This document shows positions 17,571 through 26,015 of a DNA stretch of 64,000 bases, one piece after another (within the stretch, counting starts at the first letter, position 1; each line of letters starts with the position of its first letter). The position numbers were made by a program, and so were the translations under genes. The DNA comes from Actinomycetota bacterium. Lineage in GTDB: Bacteria > Actinomycetota > Actinomycetes > Nanopelagicales > Nanopelagicaceae. Under the pieces are notes generated by a model that ran no database searches, was not told the origin of the DNA, and was given only the letters and a program-made list of their open reading frames with translations. Location: positions 1 to 64,000 of the forward strand of contig NSHZ01000002.1 in NCBI GenBank assembly GCA_002737595.1. The letters run 5' to 3'.

Positions 17571-18643
17571 TTCATATCACCCTCTGCAAAAGATTCTAGG
17601 TAATTGATGTACGCGCTCTTCTCAGCTTCCAGAATTGGATGCGGTTCGGCATACACATGATCAAAGATGGCTTCGACGTATGGATCTTCCGCATCAATGA
17701 TATCGCCACGTAATTTACTTGCCATCGCTTCGGCCTCTTTTTCAATATCTGCAAAAAAGTCCTCATTTGCAAGGCCACTTCGGGTGAGATAAGACTTTAC
17801 CCGAGCGATGGGGTCTTTGAGTTTCCACTCTTCTAACTCTTGAGCTAACCGGTAACGACTCGGATCATCTGAAGTGGTGTGAGCACCCATGCGATATGTA
17901 AAGGCTTCAATGAGTGTGGGACCTTCGCCAGCGCGAGCGCGCGCAAGAGCTACCCGAGTAACTGCCAGTACCGCAAGTACGTCGTTACCGTCTACTCGGA
18001 CACCAGGAAAACCAAAGCCCGCGGCGCGCTTGTACAACGCCACCTTCGTTTGACTCTCAATAGGTTGGCTAATGGCCCACTGATTGTTCTGGCAGAAGAA
18101 GACCACTGGTGAGTGATACACCGATGCAAATGTAAATGCTTCGTTCACATCGCCTTGACTGGTAGCGCCATCACCAAAGTAAGCAATAACTGCATTGTTG
18201 CTTTTATCGCGTTGAATTCCCATGGCGTAACCGGTGGCATGCAATGTTTGCGAGCCGATTACCAGCGTGTAGAGATGGAAGTCGTTATCGTGCGGATTCC
18301 AACCGCCATGATTTATGCCGCGGTACATTCCGAGAAGTTTTTCTGGTGGGACACCCTTCGCCCATGCGACACCATGTTCGCGATAGGTGGGGAATGCATA
18401 GTCGCCGGGAATCAATGCCCGGCCAGATCCCACCTGTGCGGCTTCTTGTCCGAGTGATTGTGCCCAGAGACCCAGTTCGCCTTGGCGTTGGAGAGCAGTG
18501 GCTTCTACATCGAAACGACGAACCATCACGAGATCGCGGTAGAGCGCGCGGATCTCCTCGGTTGAAATTTCAAGTGGGTACTCCGGGTCGGTGAGTAATT
18601 CACCCTCAGGAGAAAGGATTTGGACAAGTTGTAGCTCGCTCAT
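17567..18643 (-). CDS. bkdA: 2-oxoacid dehydrogenase E1 component, alpha subunit
   Basis: 358 aa. The thiamine diphosphate motif GDGATSQGDVNEAF...FFCQNN is complete, and the phosphorylation-loop region MGAHTTSDDPSRYR is conserved. It decarboxylates the 2-oxoacid, probably the keto acids of Val, Leu and Ile, making branched acyl-CoA used for energy or branched fatty acids. First gene of the bkdABC operon; ATG 18643 follows GGAGGGGG. No E3 gene is adjacent, so E3 must be supplied elsewhere. Confidence 0.94.
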   Translation of the reverse strand: MSELQLVQILSPEGELLTDPEYPLEISTEEIRALYRDLVMVRRFDVEATALQRQGELGLWAQSLGQEAAQVGSGRALIPGDYAFPTYREHGVAWAKGVPPEKLLGMYRGINHGGWNPHDNDFHLYTLVIGSQTLHATGYAMGIQRDKSNNAVIAYFGDGATSQGDVNEAFTFASVYHSPVVFFCQNNQWAISQPIESQTKVALYKRAAGFGFPGVRVDGNDVLAVLAVTRVALARARAGEGPTLIEAFTYRMGAHTTSDDPSRYRLAQELEEWKLKDPIARVKSYLTRSGLANEDFFADIEKEAEAMASKLRGDIIDAEDPYVEAIFDHVYAEPHPILEAEKSAYINYLESFAEGDMK

Positions 18644-18727
18644 CGGACCCCCTCCGCTTGAATCCCTGCCAGCCAGGTATGTGACCGGGCTCTAACCTAC
18701 CGGGCGAGAATCCACCCTTCCCACCCG

Positions 18728-18733
18728 TAGGCT
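18728..18733 (+). promoter_or_regulatory. Putative -10 box of leaderless hisC-type mRNA
   Basis: TAGGCT ends 6 nt before GTG 18740. No Shine-Dalgarno sequence is present, so translation is probably from a leaderless transcript. The 96-bp gap to bkdA must hold both divergent promoters. Confidence 0.55.
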
Positions 18734-18739
18734 GGTCGG

Positions 18740-19804
18740 GTGCGCCATAGCCTAGAAAATGTCCCTGCCTACTTGGCAGGTAAGCCAGCAGCCACCCTTT
18801 CCGGGGTGGAGAGTTTCAAGGTCTCATCCAATGAGAACCCATACTCACCCTTACCTGAAGTGCTGGACGCCCTCTCGTTCTCCCAGATCAACCGTTATCC
18901 CGACTTCTCCAATTCGCGTTTGCGTGATCTCCTGGCAGCGAAGTACCACCTCGTGACAGATAACTTTGCCACCGGTACTGGGTCAGTGGGCGTGCTCCAA
19001 CAAATCGTGCAAGCCACGTGTAACTTTGAAGATGAAATTCTCCATGCCTGGCGATCCTTCGAGGCTTATCCCATTGTTGCCGCAGTCAATGGAGCCGTGA
19101 GTGTACCCGTTTCATTGCGTGGTGATGAGAGTCATGATCTTGATGCCATGTGCGCAGCCATTTCACCGCGCACACAATTGATACTGATCTGCCAACCCAA
19201 TAATCCCACTGGTGTGGCAGCCAAGAGAGATGAACTTATTCACTTCCTGGATCGCGTTCCGGCGCACATTACCGTAGTGATAGATGAGGCGTACGTAGAG
19301 TTCATCACTGATAAGCGCATCGCTGACTCACTCGATCTTTTCCGTAAGTATAAGAATGTTGCAATATTGCGAACATTCTCCAAGGCATATGGATTAGCCG
19401 GGCTTCGAGTCGGTTATGCCATTGCACATTTGGAGTTGGCGGAAGCTATCCGTAAGTGCACGCTTCCTTTTGGCGTCAGCAATATTGCTGAAGATGCTGC
19501 CATTGCGGCATTGAAATATGAAGACAAGTTAATGGTGAGAGTGGCACACATTCTTCAAGAGCGTACGCGCGTCAGTGAAGCGCTTACTACACAAGGTTGG
19601 AAGCTTTCCGATTCACAAGCTAACTTCGTATGGATGAGATTGCCTGGAAAGACTGAGCTTTTCACGCAATCAGCGGTCGAAGTGGGTCTCTCTGTTCGAC
19701 CTTATGGAGAAGAAGGTGTGCGCGTCACAATTGGCGAGGATGAAGCGAACACTCGATTTATTGAATTGGCTTCCAAGTTCTTTAATGAATCAAGCCAGTT
19801 TTGA
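18740..19804 (+). CDS. HisC-family aminotransferase (histidinol-phosphate or aromatic)
   Basis: 354 aa fold-type I PLP enzyme. It has SNENPYSPLPEV near the start, the NPTG loop (CQPNNPTGVAA), VIDEAYVEF and the PLP Lys in RTFSKAYGLAGLRVGY. The sequence fits HisC2/Pat, which in actinobacteria may act on histidinol phosphate or on phenylpyruvate. No his operon is nearby, so the aromatic (Pat) role is quite possible. Start is GTG 18740. It forms an operon with two EamA transporters through 4-nt overlaps. Confidence 0.9.
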   Translation: MRHSLENVPAYLAGKPAATLSGVESFKVSSNENPYSPLPEVLDALSFSQINRYPDFSNSRLRDLLAAKYHLVTDNFATGTGSVGVLQQIVQATCNFEDEILHAWRSFEAYPIVAAVNGAVSVPVSLRGDESHDLDAMCAAISPRTQLILICQPNNPTGVAAKRDELIHFLDRVPAHITVVIDEAYVEFITDKRIADSLDLFRKYKNVAILRTFSKAYGLAGLRVGYAIAHLELAEAIRKCTLPFGVSNIAEDAAIAALKYEDKLMVRVAHILQERTRVSEALTTQGWKLSDSQANFVWMRLPGKTELFTQSAVEVGLSVRPYGEEGVRVTIGEDEANTRFIELASKFFNESSQF

Positions 19805-20724
19805 GTGACGTACGAAATTATCAACACCGCCGTGGCACAATCATGGTGGCAATTGCGGCAGTACTCTTTGCGCTGAACGGTACCGCTGCACGTTTAGTAT
19901 TAGATGTCGGTCTTTCAGCCCCGCGTCTCACTCAGATTCGCAGTGCCGGCGCACTCTTCTTTATTGCAATTTATGTTCTCTTTAAGAATGCTAAGTCTTT
20001 GAGAATTACTAAGAAGGATATTCCATTCCTCGCCGTCTACGGCATCGCAGGTTTTGCCTTTGTGCAGTTCTTCTACTTTGTCGCGATTACCAAGCTGGGT
20101 GTGGGAATTGGTTTACTCTTTGAATTTACTGCGCCAGTATGGATCGTGCTCTACGTTCGTTTCTTCCGCCATGAAGCGGTGAAGAAGAGAATGTACGCGG
20201 CAATTGCCTGCACAGTTTCCGGGCTTGTGCTGATTTCACAACTCTGGTCAAGTACAAAGCTAGAACCGGTGGGCATCGCGTGTGGACTCATTGCTTCGGT
20301 CTCGCTGGCTGTTTATTTCTTACTCGGGGATAAAGGTGTTCACAAACGCGACACCCTTTCACTCGTCACGTGGGGTTTCATTTTTGCCACTATTTTCTGG
20401 GCGATCTTCCAACCCATCTGGAGCTTCCCCGCCAAGGTGCTCAACACCCACCTCGACCTCGGTGGGCCATTTGTGGGTTCCTCAGTCTCTGGCTGGTGGG
20501 TAATCCTTTACATTGTGCTCCTCGGCACTATCGCTCCCTTCCTGCTCACTATTGGAGCTCTGCGCTACACATCACCCGCTCGAGTAGGCGTGATCGGCAC
20601 CATGGAGCCCCTCTTCGCGGGAGCTTTTGCTTGGTGGTGGCTAGGGGAATCGCTCTCCCTCGTTCAGATTGGCGGCGCCGTAGTAGTGCTCTGCGGCATC
20701 TTGCTCGCCGAAACCTCTCGATGA
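19801..20724 (+). CDS. EamA/RhaT-family (DMT) transporter, first copy
   Basis: 307 aa with ten predicted transmembrane helices in two EamA repeats; each repeat ends with a helix such as TMEPLFAGAFAWWWLGESLSL. These carriers export or import small metabolites, often amino acids. The start is a TTG overlapping the aminotransferase stop (TTGA), implying re-initiation. Being behind an aminotransferase suggests an amino acid or keto acid cargo, which is inference only. Confidence 0.88.
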   Translation: MSDVRNYQHRRGTIMVAIAAVLFALNGTAARLVLDVGLSAPRLTQIRSAGALFFIAIYVLFKNAKSLRITKKDIPFLAVYGIAGFAFVQFFYFVAITKLGVGIGLLFEFTAPVWIVLYVRFFRHEAVKKRMYAAIACTVSGLVLISQLWSSTKLEPVGIACGLIASVSLAVYFLLGDKGVHKRDTLSLVTWGFIFATIFWAIFQPIWSFPAKVLNTHLDLGGPFVGSSVSGWWVILYIVLLGTIAPFLLTIGALRYTSPARVGVIGTMEPLFAGAFAWWWLGESLSLVQIGGAVVVLCGILLAETSR

Positions 20725-21617
20725 AGAACCGCTCATCCTGGTTATGGTCTTACCTCTCAGTCTCTTTTATTTGGGGATTCTCTTTCCTATTTATGAAGGT
20801 GGGGCTTGATTCTTTCTCCCCCTTCCAAGTGGCATTTCTGCGTATCGCGCTAGGCGCAGTAGTGCTCTTGATTATCGTTTTCCTTCGTAAAGTAAAGCTT
20901 CCACGTGATCGAACACTCTGGTTCCACACGTTTGTTGCCGGGTTTTTACTCAATGCCCTTCCTTGGTCGCTCTACTGCTTTGGTGAGCAACGAGTCTCCT
21001 CATCACTTGCTGGAATTTTAAATGCAGCAACGCCACTCTTTACTGTGATTATTGCTCCATTGATGATCGCTAGTGAGAAGCCAAGTGCACGACGCATCTT
21101 CGGCTTGGGGATATCTTTCATTGGTGTCATCACAGTTTTCGGAGTCTGGAGTGGGGGCATCTCGGGAGATATCACCGGAGCTCTCCTCTGCCTTGGCGCA
21201 CCGCTCTGTTACGGGATCGGCTCTCCTTACGTGCGCAAATACATCTCACACAAAATGGGAATTCTTGAGCAATCGGTAATGCAACTTATATGCGCTTCAC
21301 TAATCTTGGTACCTTTTGAAATCATCTTCTACAAGGCACCACACGATCTAACCATCTCACCGATTTTGGCAATTCTCGCGCTCGGGATTCTGGGGTCAGG
21401 TTTAGCTAACCTCATGATGAATATTGTTTATCGCGATGCGGGTCCTACGGTTGCATCCACTGTTACGTATGTGATTCCGATTATTTCGACTTCTGCTGGC
21501 ATGCTTATTCTTAAAGAGAACGTCGCCTTCCATGAAGTGATTGGCGCTGCGGTGATTATCAGTGGATTACTCCTTACCCAGCAACGCGCCAAGAGAGCAT
21601 CACAAGCACTTAGCTAA
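20721..21617 (+). CDS. EamA/RhaT-family (DMT) transporter, second copy
   Basis: 298 aa, about ten transmembrane helices. It begins MKNRSSWLWSYLSVSFIWGFSF and has SLAGILNAATPLFTVI, the helix 3-4 pattern of EamA proteins. ATG 20721 overlaps the previous stop as ATGA. The two tandem EamA proteins differ in sequence, so they are paralogues that may form a heterodimer or carry different substrates. The 3' end overlaps dnaB by 8 bp tail to tail. Confidence 0.88.
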   Translation: MKNRSSWLWSYLSVSFIWGFSFLFMKVGLDSFSPFQVAFLRIALGAVVLLIIVFLRKVKLPRDRTLWFHTFVAGFLLNALPWSLYCFGEQRVSSSLAGILNAATPLFTVIIAPLMIASEKPSARRIFGLGISFIGVITVFGVWSGGISGDITGALLCLGAPLCYGIGSPYVRKYISHKMGILEQSVMQLICASLILVPFEIIFYKAPHDLTISPILAILALGILGSGLANLMMNIVYRDAGPTVASTVTYVIPIISTSAGMLILKENVAFHEVIGAAVIISGLLLTQQRAKRASQALS

Positions 21618-22965
21618 TCGGTGTGGCCATATCGACGAAGCGCGAATAATGGCCTTGGAATGCCACGGTGAGAGTCTTGGTAGGGCCATTTCGGTGCTTA
21701 GCCACAATCAGATCTGCTTCGCCTTGGCGTGGGTGATCGCGGTCGTAGGCATCTTCGCGGTGAAGCAAGATCACCATGTCGGCATCCTGCTCGATCGAGC
21801 CTGATTCACGAAGGTCAGAGAGTAGTGGCTTCTTGTCAGTTCGCTGTTCTGGACCGCGGTTGAGCTGGCTGATGGCAACTACTGGAACATCTAATTCTTT
21901 AGCAAGCAATTTGAGTTGGCGAGAGAATTCAGAAACTTCTTGCTGACGACTCTCAACCTTCTTGCCACTGCTCATCAACTGCAAGTAATCGATGACAACG
22001 AGGCGTAGTTCATTGCGCTGCTTGAGACGCCGGCACTTAGCACGAATTTCCATCATGTTCATGTTTGGTGAATCATCGATAAAGAGTGGTGCGGCTGAAA
22101 TTTCACCCATGCGACGAGCGAGGCGACCCCACTCTTCTTCACCCATGGTGCCAGCACGCATATGGTGAAGCGGAACGCGAGCTTCTGCCGAGAGCATGCG
22201 CATAGTGATTTCGTTCCGGCTCATTTCCAAACTAAAGATCACCGACGTTAACCCATGTTTGATGGATGCCGACCTTGCTAAATCAAGACCAAGCGTGGAC
22301 TTACCAATTGCAGGACGTGCGGCAAGCACGATCATTTGTCCGCCATGCAAACCTTGAGTCAAGTCATCGAGATCAATAAAGCCAGTGGGTACCCCACTCA
22401 TTTGGCCGCCGCGCGTGCCGATTGATTCGATTTCATCGAGAGTTGATTCCAAAAGATCGGCGAGCACCATGTAATCCTCTGATGCCCGACGTTCGGTAAC
22501 AGCAAAAATTTCAGCTTGCGCAGTATCAACTACATCGTCGACTTCACCTTCGACTGAGTAACCGAGTTGCACAATCTTGGTACCAGCTTCGACAAGTCGG
22601 CGAAGAATAGCTCGGTCGCGAACAATGTTGGCGTAGTAACCTGCGTTCGCTGCGGTGGGGACCGATGAAATAAGTGTGTGCAAATATGGTGCGCCGCCAA
22701 CTCGCGCAATCTCTCCGCGCTCCGTTAACTCGGCAGATACCGTAACTGGATCAACAGGTTCACCACTGGCGTAGAGATCAACAATGGCGTCGTAAATAGT
22801 TTCGTGCGCTGGGCGATAGAAGTCGCGAGAGCGCATAGTTTCAACAACATCAGCGATGGCATCTTTGGAGAGCATCATGCCGCCAAGTACTGATTGCTCA
22901 GCGGCGATATCTTGCGGAGGGGTGCGCTCGAATTCGCGGTCACGGGGGAGTTCAGCAATGCTCAT
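21610..22965 (-). CDS. dnaB: Replicative DNA helicase DnaB
   Basis: 451 aa hexameric helicase. The N-terminal domain starts DIAAEQSVLGGMMLSKDAI. The RecA-like core has Walker A AARPAIGKSTLGLDLA, Walker B LRLVVIDYLQLM and the terminal LRESGSIEQDADMVI / HRNGPTKT motifs. No intein is present, unlike several actinobacterial dnaB genes. ATG 22965 follows GAGGAGGAG. It is the last gene after rpsF-ssb-rpsR-rplI, but a 396-bp gap with a DnaA-box-like array and a terminator suggests its own promoter. Confidence 0.97.
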   Translation of the reverse strand: MSIAELPRDREFERTPPQDIAAEQSVLGGMMLSKDAIADVVETMRSRDFYRPAHETIYDAIVDLYASGEPVDPVTVSAELTERGEIARVGGAPYLHTLISSVPTAANAGYYANIVRDRAILRRLVEAGTKIVQLGYSVEGEVDDVVDTAQAEIFAVTERRASEDYMVLADLLESTLDEIESIGTRGGQMSGVPTGFIDLDDLTQGLHGGQMIVLAARPAIGKSTLGLDLARSASIKHGLTSVIFSLEMSRNEITMRMLSAEARVPLHHMRAGTMGEEEWGRLARRMGEISAAPLFIDDSPNMNMMEIRAKCRRLKQRNELRLVVIDYLQLMSSGKKVESRQQEVSEFSRQLKLLAKELDVPVVAISQLNRGPEQRTDKKPLLSDLRESGSIEQDADMVILLHREDAYDRDHPRQGEADLIVAKHRNGPTKTLTVAFQGHYSRFVDMATPIS

Positions 22966-23111
22966 GACTCCTCCTCTCGCCACTTCTTATCCTTATTATT
23001 CTGCCGTGAGCAGGTGACACTCCTGCGTTAGGACTGAAACGAAGAGTATGAGCGCGGCGCGGACTCTGAATCCAGGCTGTGGAGGCAACGGGGGATGACG
23101 GGCGAAAGTCC

Positions 23112-23173
23112 TGTGGGTAACTGGGGATAACTTGGGATAAAAGTGTGGATATCTGTGGATGAATTGTTGATAA
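23112..23173 (-). repeat. Array of six DnaA-box-like 9-mers upstream of dnaB
   Basis: Read on the minus strand, the boxes are TTATCAACA, TCATCCACA, ATATCCACA, TTATCCCAA, TTATCCCCA and TTACCCACA. Each differs from TTATCCACA by one base, except the fourth, which differs by two. All point the same way as dnaB, and the start-to-start distances are 10, 10, 12, 10 and 11 bp, about one helical turn. DnaA binding is inferred. Confidence 0.65.
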
Positions 23174-23313
23174 GAATGAGCTGGAACGCTCTTTTCCCTG
23201 TTCAGCAGCGTGTTCATTCCTGGCAGACCGGGGGATAAAGAAAGATCTTTCGCGTCTCATTTATTGGACATGTGGCGAATCTAGCAGCCCGATATGTGAG
23301 CCAGAAAAAGCAA

Positions 23314-23341
23314 AAGGGGCGAAGGTTTCCCCTCGCCCCTT
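23314..23341 (-). terminator. Rho-independent terminator after rplI
   Basis: On the minus strand AAGGGGCGA, a 10-nt loop, then TCGCCCCTT form a 9-bp GC-rich stem followed by TTGCTTTTTC. It lies 21 bp past the rplI stop and would end the rpsF-ssb-rpsR-rplI transcript before dnaB. Confidence 0.75.
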
Positions 23342-23361
23342 CTTACTAGTGAACTCTGGGT

Positions 23362-23811
23362 TTAGGCCCCAGTGTGTACATCGAGAGCAATATTGGCGAT
23401 CACTTGTGGGTGAAGAGTGACCTTCACTTTGTGGGCGCCAATAGTTTTGATGTGGCCAGCAATTGCAATACGACGACGATCAAGATCCGGTCCGCCAGCT
23501 GCCTTCACAGCAAGTGCGACATCCTTCTCAGTCACTGAACCGAAGAGGCGACCACCCTCGCCCGCCTTTACAGCAAGACGAATGGCGTTCTCTTCGAGCG
23601 TCTTCTTGATCTGTTGCGCGTGATCGAGATCGTGAACTTCGCGTGACTTGCGTGCACGACGAATTCCTTCGATCTGCTTCTCTCCGCCTGCGCTCCAAGA
23701 AATTGCATCGCCACGTGGGAGGAGGAAGTTACGTGCGTAACCACTCTTCACTTCGACGATATCTCCTGGATGGCCAAGGCCCTTTACTTCGTGCGTCAGG
23801 ATGATTTTCAT
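23362..23811 (-). CDS. rplI: 50S ribosomal protein L9
   Basis: 149 aa, normal for L9. The signature GDIVEVKSGYARNFLLPRGDA is at the N-terminus, followed by the long helix and the C-terminal rRNA-binding domain (GGRLFGSVTEKDVA). Part of the conserved rpsF-ssb-rpsR-rplI operon, followed by a hairpin terminator. Confidence 0.97.
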   Translation of the reverse strand: MKIILTHEVKGLGHPGDIVEVKSGYARNFLLPRGDAISWSAGGEKQIEGIRRARKSREVHDLDHAQQIKKTLEENAIRLAVKAGEGGRLFGSVTEKDVALAVKAAGGPDLDRRRIAIAGHIKTIGAHKVKVTLHPQVIANIALDVHTGA

Positions 23812-23820
23812 TTCAATCCC

Positions 23821-24102
23821 CTATCGCGCTGTTGAAGTGTAAGGAAGAAGTGCAACCTCGCGGCTGTTCTTCACGGCTTGTGCAATATCGCGTTGGTGTT
23901 GCGTGCATGCGCCTGTAACGCGACGTGCACGGATCTTGCCGCGATCGGAAATGTACTTACGAAGAAGGCCCGTGTCCTTGTAATCAATGTACGCAACTTT
24001 GTCGCGACAGAAAGAACATGGCTTCTTCTTAAAGTTCTTCTTAAGAGCTGCGGCTTTATCGCCACCGCGGCCCTTACTATCTCTATCTCGTTCTCTTGCC
24101 AT
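23821..24102 (-). CDS. rpsR: 30S ribosomal protein S18
   Basis: 93 aa with the S18 core [22 protein letters not shown] and [24 protein letters not shown] near the start and the later Cys resemble the zinc-ligand (C+) form rather than the zinc-free paralogue. The N-terminus is a short Lys/Arg-rich extension. It lies between ssb and rplI. Confidence 0.96.
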   Translation of the reverse strand: MARERDRDSKGRGGDKAAALKKNFKKKPCSFCRDKVAYIDYKDTGLLRKYISDRGKIRARRVTGACTQHQRDIAQAVKNSREVALLPYTSTAR

Positions 24103-24178
24103 CGTGGTGCTCCATTTCTGGGTGCCCTGCCTTCGCAGGAATGGTCTGCTCTCTTTCGAGAGCGTGGATTAGGTTGAT

Positions 24179-24676
24179 TTAAAAGGGTGGTTCTTCCATC
24201 GAACCGACTGAAGCGCCCCAGCCTGCAGGCGCTGATGAAGCCCATGGATCGTCGTTTCCGCCGCCATCGCCCCCACTGTTGCCGCCACCAGCAGGCGCTC
24301 CACCAGCACGCGAAGTCTTAGAGATCTTCGCAGTGGCGTTACGTAGTGATGGACCTACTTCATCTACTTCAATTTCATACACGGTGCGCTTTTCGCCCTC
24401 TTTAGTTTCGTAAGAGCGTTGCTTCAATCGTCCTTGAATGATTACTCGCATGCCACGTTGAAGAGATTCGGCGACATTCTCTGCTGCTTGGCGCCATACG
24501 TTGCACGACAAGAAGAGTGAGTCACCGTCTTTCCACTCATTCGTAGCTTTATCGAGGTAGCGCGGGGTCGACGCAACACGGAACTTTGCGACGGCCGCTC
24601 CCGAAGGAGTGAATCGCAATTCCGGATCGTCGACAAGATTGCCAACGATGGTGATGATGGTGTCTCCAGCAGCCAT
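24179..24676 (-). CDS. ssb: Single-stranded DNA-binding protein
   Basis: 165 aa. The OB fold (about residues 1-115) has [21 protein letters not shown] and [18 protein letters not shown] Gly/Ala-rich flexible linker leads to the acidic tip SMEEPPF, which docks partner proteins of the replication machinery. Encoded between S6 and S18 as is usual in bacteria. Confidence 0.97.
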   Translation of the reverse strand: MAAGDTIITIVGNLVDDPELRFTPSGAAVAKFRVASTPRYLDKATNEWKDGDSLFLSCNVWRQAAENVAESLQRGMRVIIQGRLKQRSYETKEGEKRTVYEIEVDEVGPSLRNATAKISKTSRAGGAPAGGGNSGGDGGGNDDPWASSAPAGWGASVGSMEEPPF

Positions 24677-24704
24677 GGCTATTGACTCCCTTCACTAAAG
24701 CGCG

Positions 24705-24995
24705 TCAGCGCATATCTGGACGGATGACTTTGGTGCGAAGTACGGCTTCATTGAGATTAAGTTGACGATCCAACTCAATAATGGCGGCCGGTTCACAGTG
24801 CATTTCGATAACTGCGTAGATGCCATCTGGCTTCTTCGCGATTTCGAATGCCATACGGCGACGTCCCCAGATGTCTAACTTATCTACGGCGCCACCGGCG
24901 TCTTTCACAATCTTGAGGTATGTCTCAAGGCTTGGTGCCACGGTCTTCTCTTCCAACTCTGGATCGAGAATGACCATCATTTCGTAATGACGCAT
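24705..24995 (-). CDS. rpsF: 30S ribosomal protein S6
   Basis: 96 aa from ATG 24995 ([19 protein letters not shown]), which follows a strong GAAGGAGG ribosome site. The upstream open frame to 25094 is unlike S6 and is dropped. The core [23 protein letters not shown] is typical. First gene of rpsF-ssb-rpsR-rplI. Confidence 0.97.
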   Translation of the reverse strand: MRHYEMMVILDPELEEKTVAPSLETYLKIVKDAGGAVDKLDIWGRRRMAFEIAKKPDGIYAVIEMHCEPAAIIELDRQLNLNEAVLRTKVIRPDMR

Positions 24996-25127
24996 ACCCA
25001 CCTCCTTCGGACTAAGCGGCCACGGTCTCTCCGTGGCAGGAGGGTGCATCGGCCATAGGGTACCCCGCACCCCGGGAGCGTCGGAAATCGGCATCCACAG
25101 GCTGGAATCCTGCAGACGCTAGGCCTT

Positions 25128-25193
25128 GGCCCAGAGGTGGCCCAGAGGTGGCCCAGAGGTGGCCCAGAGGTGGCCCAGAGGTGGCTCAGATAC
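25128..25193 (+). repeat. 11-bp tandem repeat (five perfect units plus one degenerate)
   Basis: The unit GGCCCAGAGGT is repeated five times without change from 25128 to 25182; a sixth decayed unit (25183-25193) runs into the TACCCT box of the endonuclease IV gene. The period is about one helical turn. It occupies the -65 to -10 zone of that promoter, so copy number could change expression. Confidence 0.9.
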
Positions 25194-25196
25194 CCT
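25191..25196 (+). promoter_or_regulatory. Putative -10 box of leaderless endonuclease IV mRNA
   Basis: TACCCT ends 6 nt before ATG 25203 and directly follows the 11-bp tandem repeats. No Shine-Dalgarno sequence is present. Confidence 0.55.
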
Positions 25197-25202
25197 CAAC
25201 CT

Positions 25203-26015
25203 ATGGAGCGACCAACGGCGATCATTGGGGCAGCCCTTGGGGGAGACTCCTTTGATGACCTCATCGCCCAGGCAGAGGCCACTGGTGCCCAGGCCATCCA
25301 AATCTTTCTCGGTGATCCCCAATCGTGGAGCGCGCCGGCGGGTTATCCCGCGCAGGAGCTACGAACGGCCATGGAGCGGGCGGAGTTAACGCTCTATATC
25401 CACGCCCCCTACGTGATCAATGTGGCCACCAGCAATAACAAGGTGCGCATCCCCAGCCGAAAACTTCTTGGCTACACGATGAAGGTGGCCGCTGCTGCCG
25501 GAGCTGCCGGCGTGGTGGTGCACGGTGGACATGTGGTGGAAGGTGACGAGCCAGCACTCGGATACGCGAATTGGGCGAAGGCGCTCACTGAAGTGAGTGC
25601 CCTCAATCTTTCAACTCCGCTGCTTATTGAAAACACTGCGGGCGGTGAGCGCGCCATGGCCCGACACCTCAACTCAATTGCAGAGTTATGGAAAGTAATA
25701 GCTGAATTCGATACTGGATTTTGTCTTGATACCTGTCACGCCCATGCTGGTGGATTAAATATGGAGACGCTCGTCGCTGACATTATGTCGATCACTGGTC
25801 GCATAGATCTTGTGCACGCGAACGGAAGTCGAGACGAGGCCGGCTCTGGCAGAGATCGTCACGCTAACTTTGGTCAGGGTTTACTACCCGGAGAAGTGGT
25901 AGCGCGCATTCTTCATGAGAGTGGCGCACCTGCGATTATTGAAACTCCTGGAAGTAATGAAGACCAAGCTAAAGACATTTCTTTCTTGAAAAACGTATTA
26001 GCGGGTATGGTGTGA
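25203..26015 (+). CDS. nfo: Endonuclease IV-family AP endonuclease
   Basis: 270 aa TIM barrel. Metal ligands of the endonuclease IV family can be seen: YIHAPYVINVA, VVVHGGH, LLIENTAGG (Glu), FCLDTCHAHAGG (Asp, His), HANGSRDEAGSGRDRHANFGQG and IIETPG. It would cut DNA at abasic sites in base-excision repair. An upstream in-frame codon at 25137 would translate the tandem repeat and is rejected; ATG 25203 gives the family N-terminus. It overlaps the next gene by GTGA. Confidence 0.9.
   Translation: MERPTAIIGAALGGDSFDDLIAQAEATGAQAIQIFLGDPQSWSAPAGYPAQELRTAMERAELTLYIHAPYVINVATSNNKVRIPSRKLLGYTMKVAAAAGAAGVVVHGGHVVEGDEPALGYANWAKALTEVSALNLSTPLLIENTAGGERAMARHLNSIAELWKVIAEFDTGFCLDTCHAHAGGLNMETLVADIMSITGRIDLVHANGSRDEAGSGRDRHANFGQGLLPGEVVARILHESGAPAIIETPGSNEDQAKDISFLKNVLAGMV

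Larger units (their letters stand above)
22966..23361. other. Intergenic region between rplI and dnaB
   Basis: This 396-bp gap has no convincing gene. It holds a hairpin terminator for the rplI end and a run of six DnaA-box-like 9-mers at 23112-23173, with weaker GGGGGATGA and GGGGGATAA near-matches on either side. The dnaB promoter must lie here, but I could not pick one. Confidence 0.7.

Noticed and set aside
20370..20720. N-terminal extension of the second EamA gene
   Set aside because: It is an out-of-frame reading of the first EamA gene; ATG 20721 with ATGA overlap is the real start.
25137..25202. Longer N-terminus of the endonuclease IV gene
   Set aside because: It would translate the 11-bp tandem repeat and has no place in the family; ATG 25203 with TACCCT fits better.
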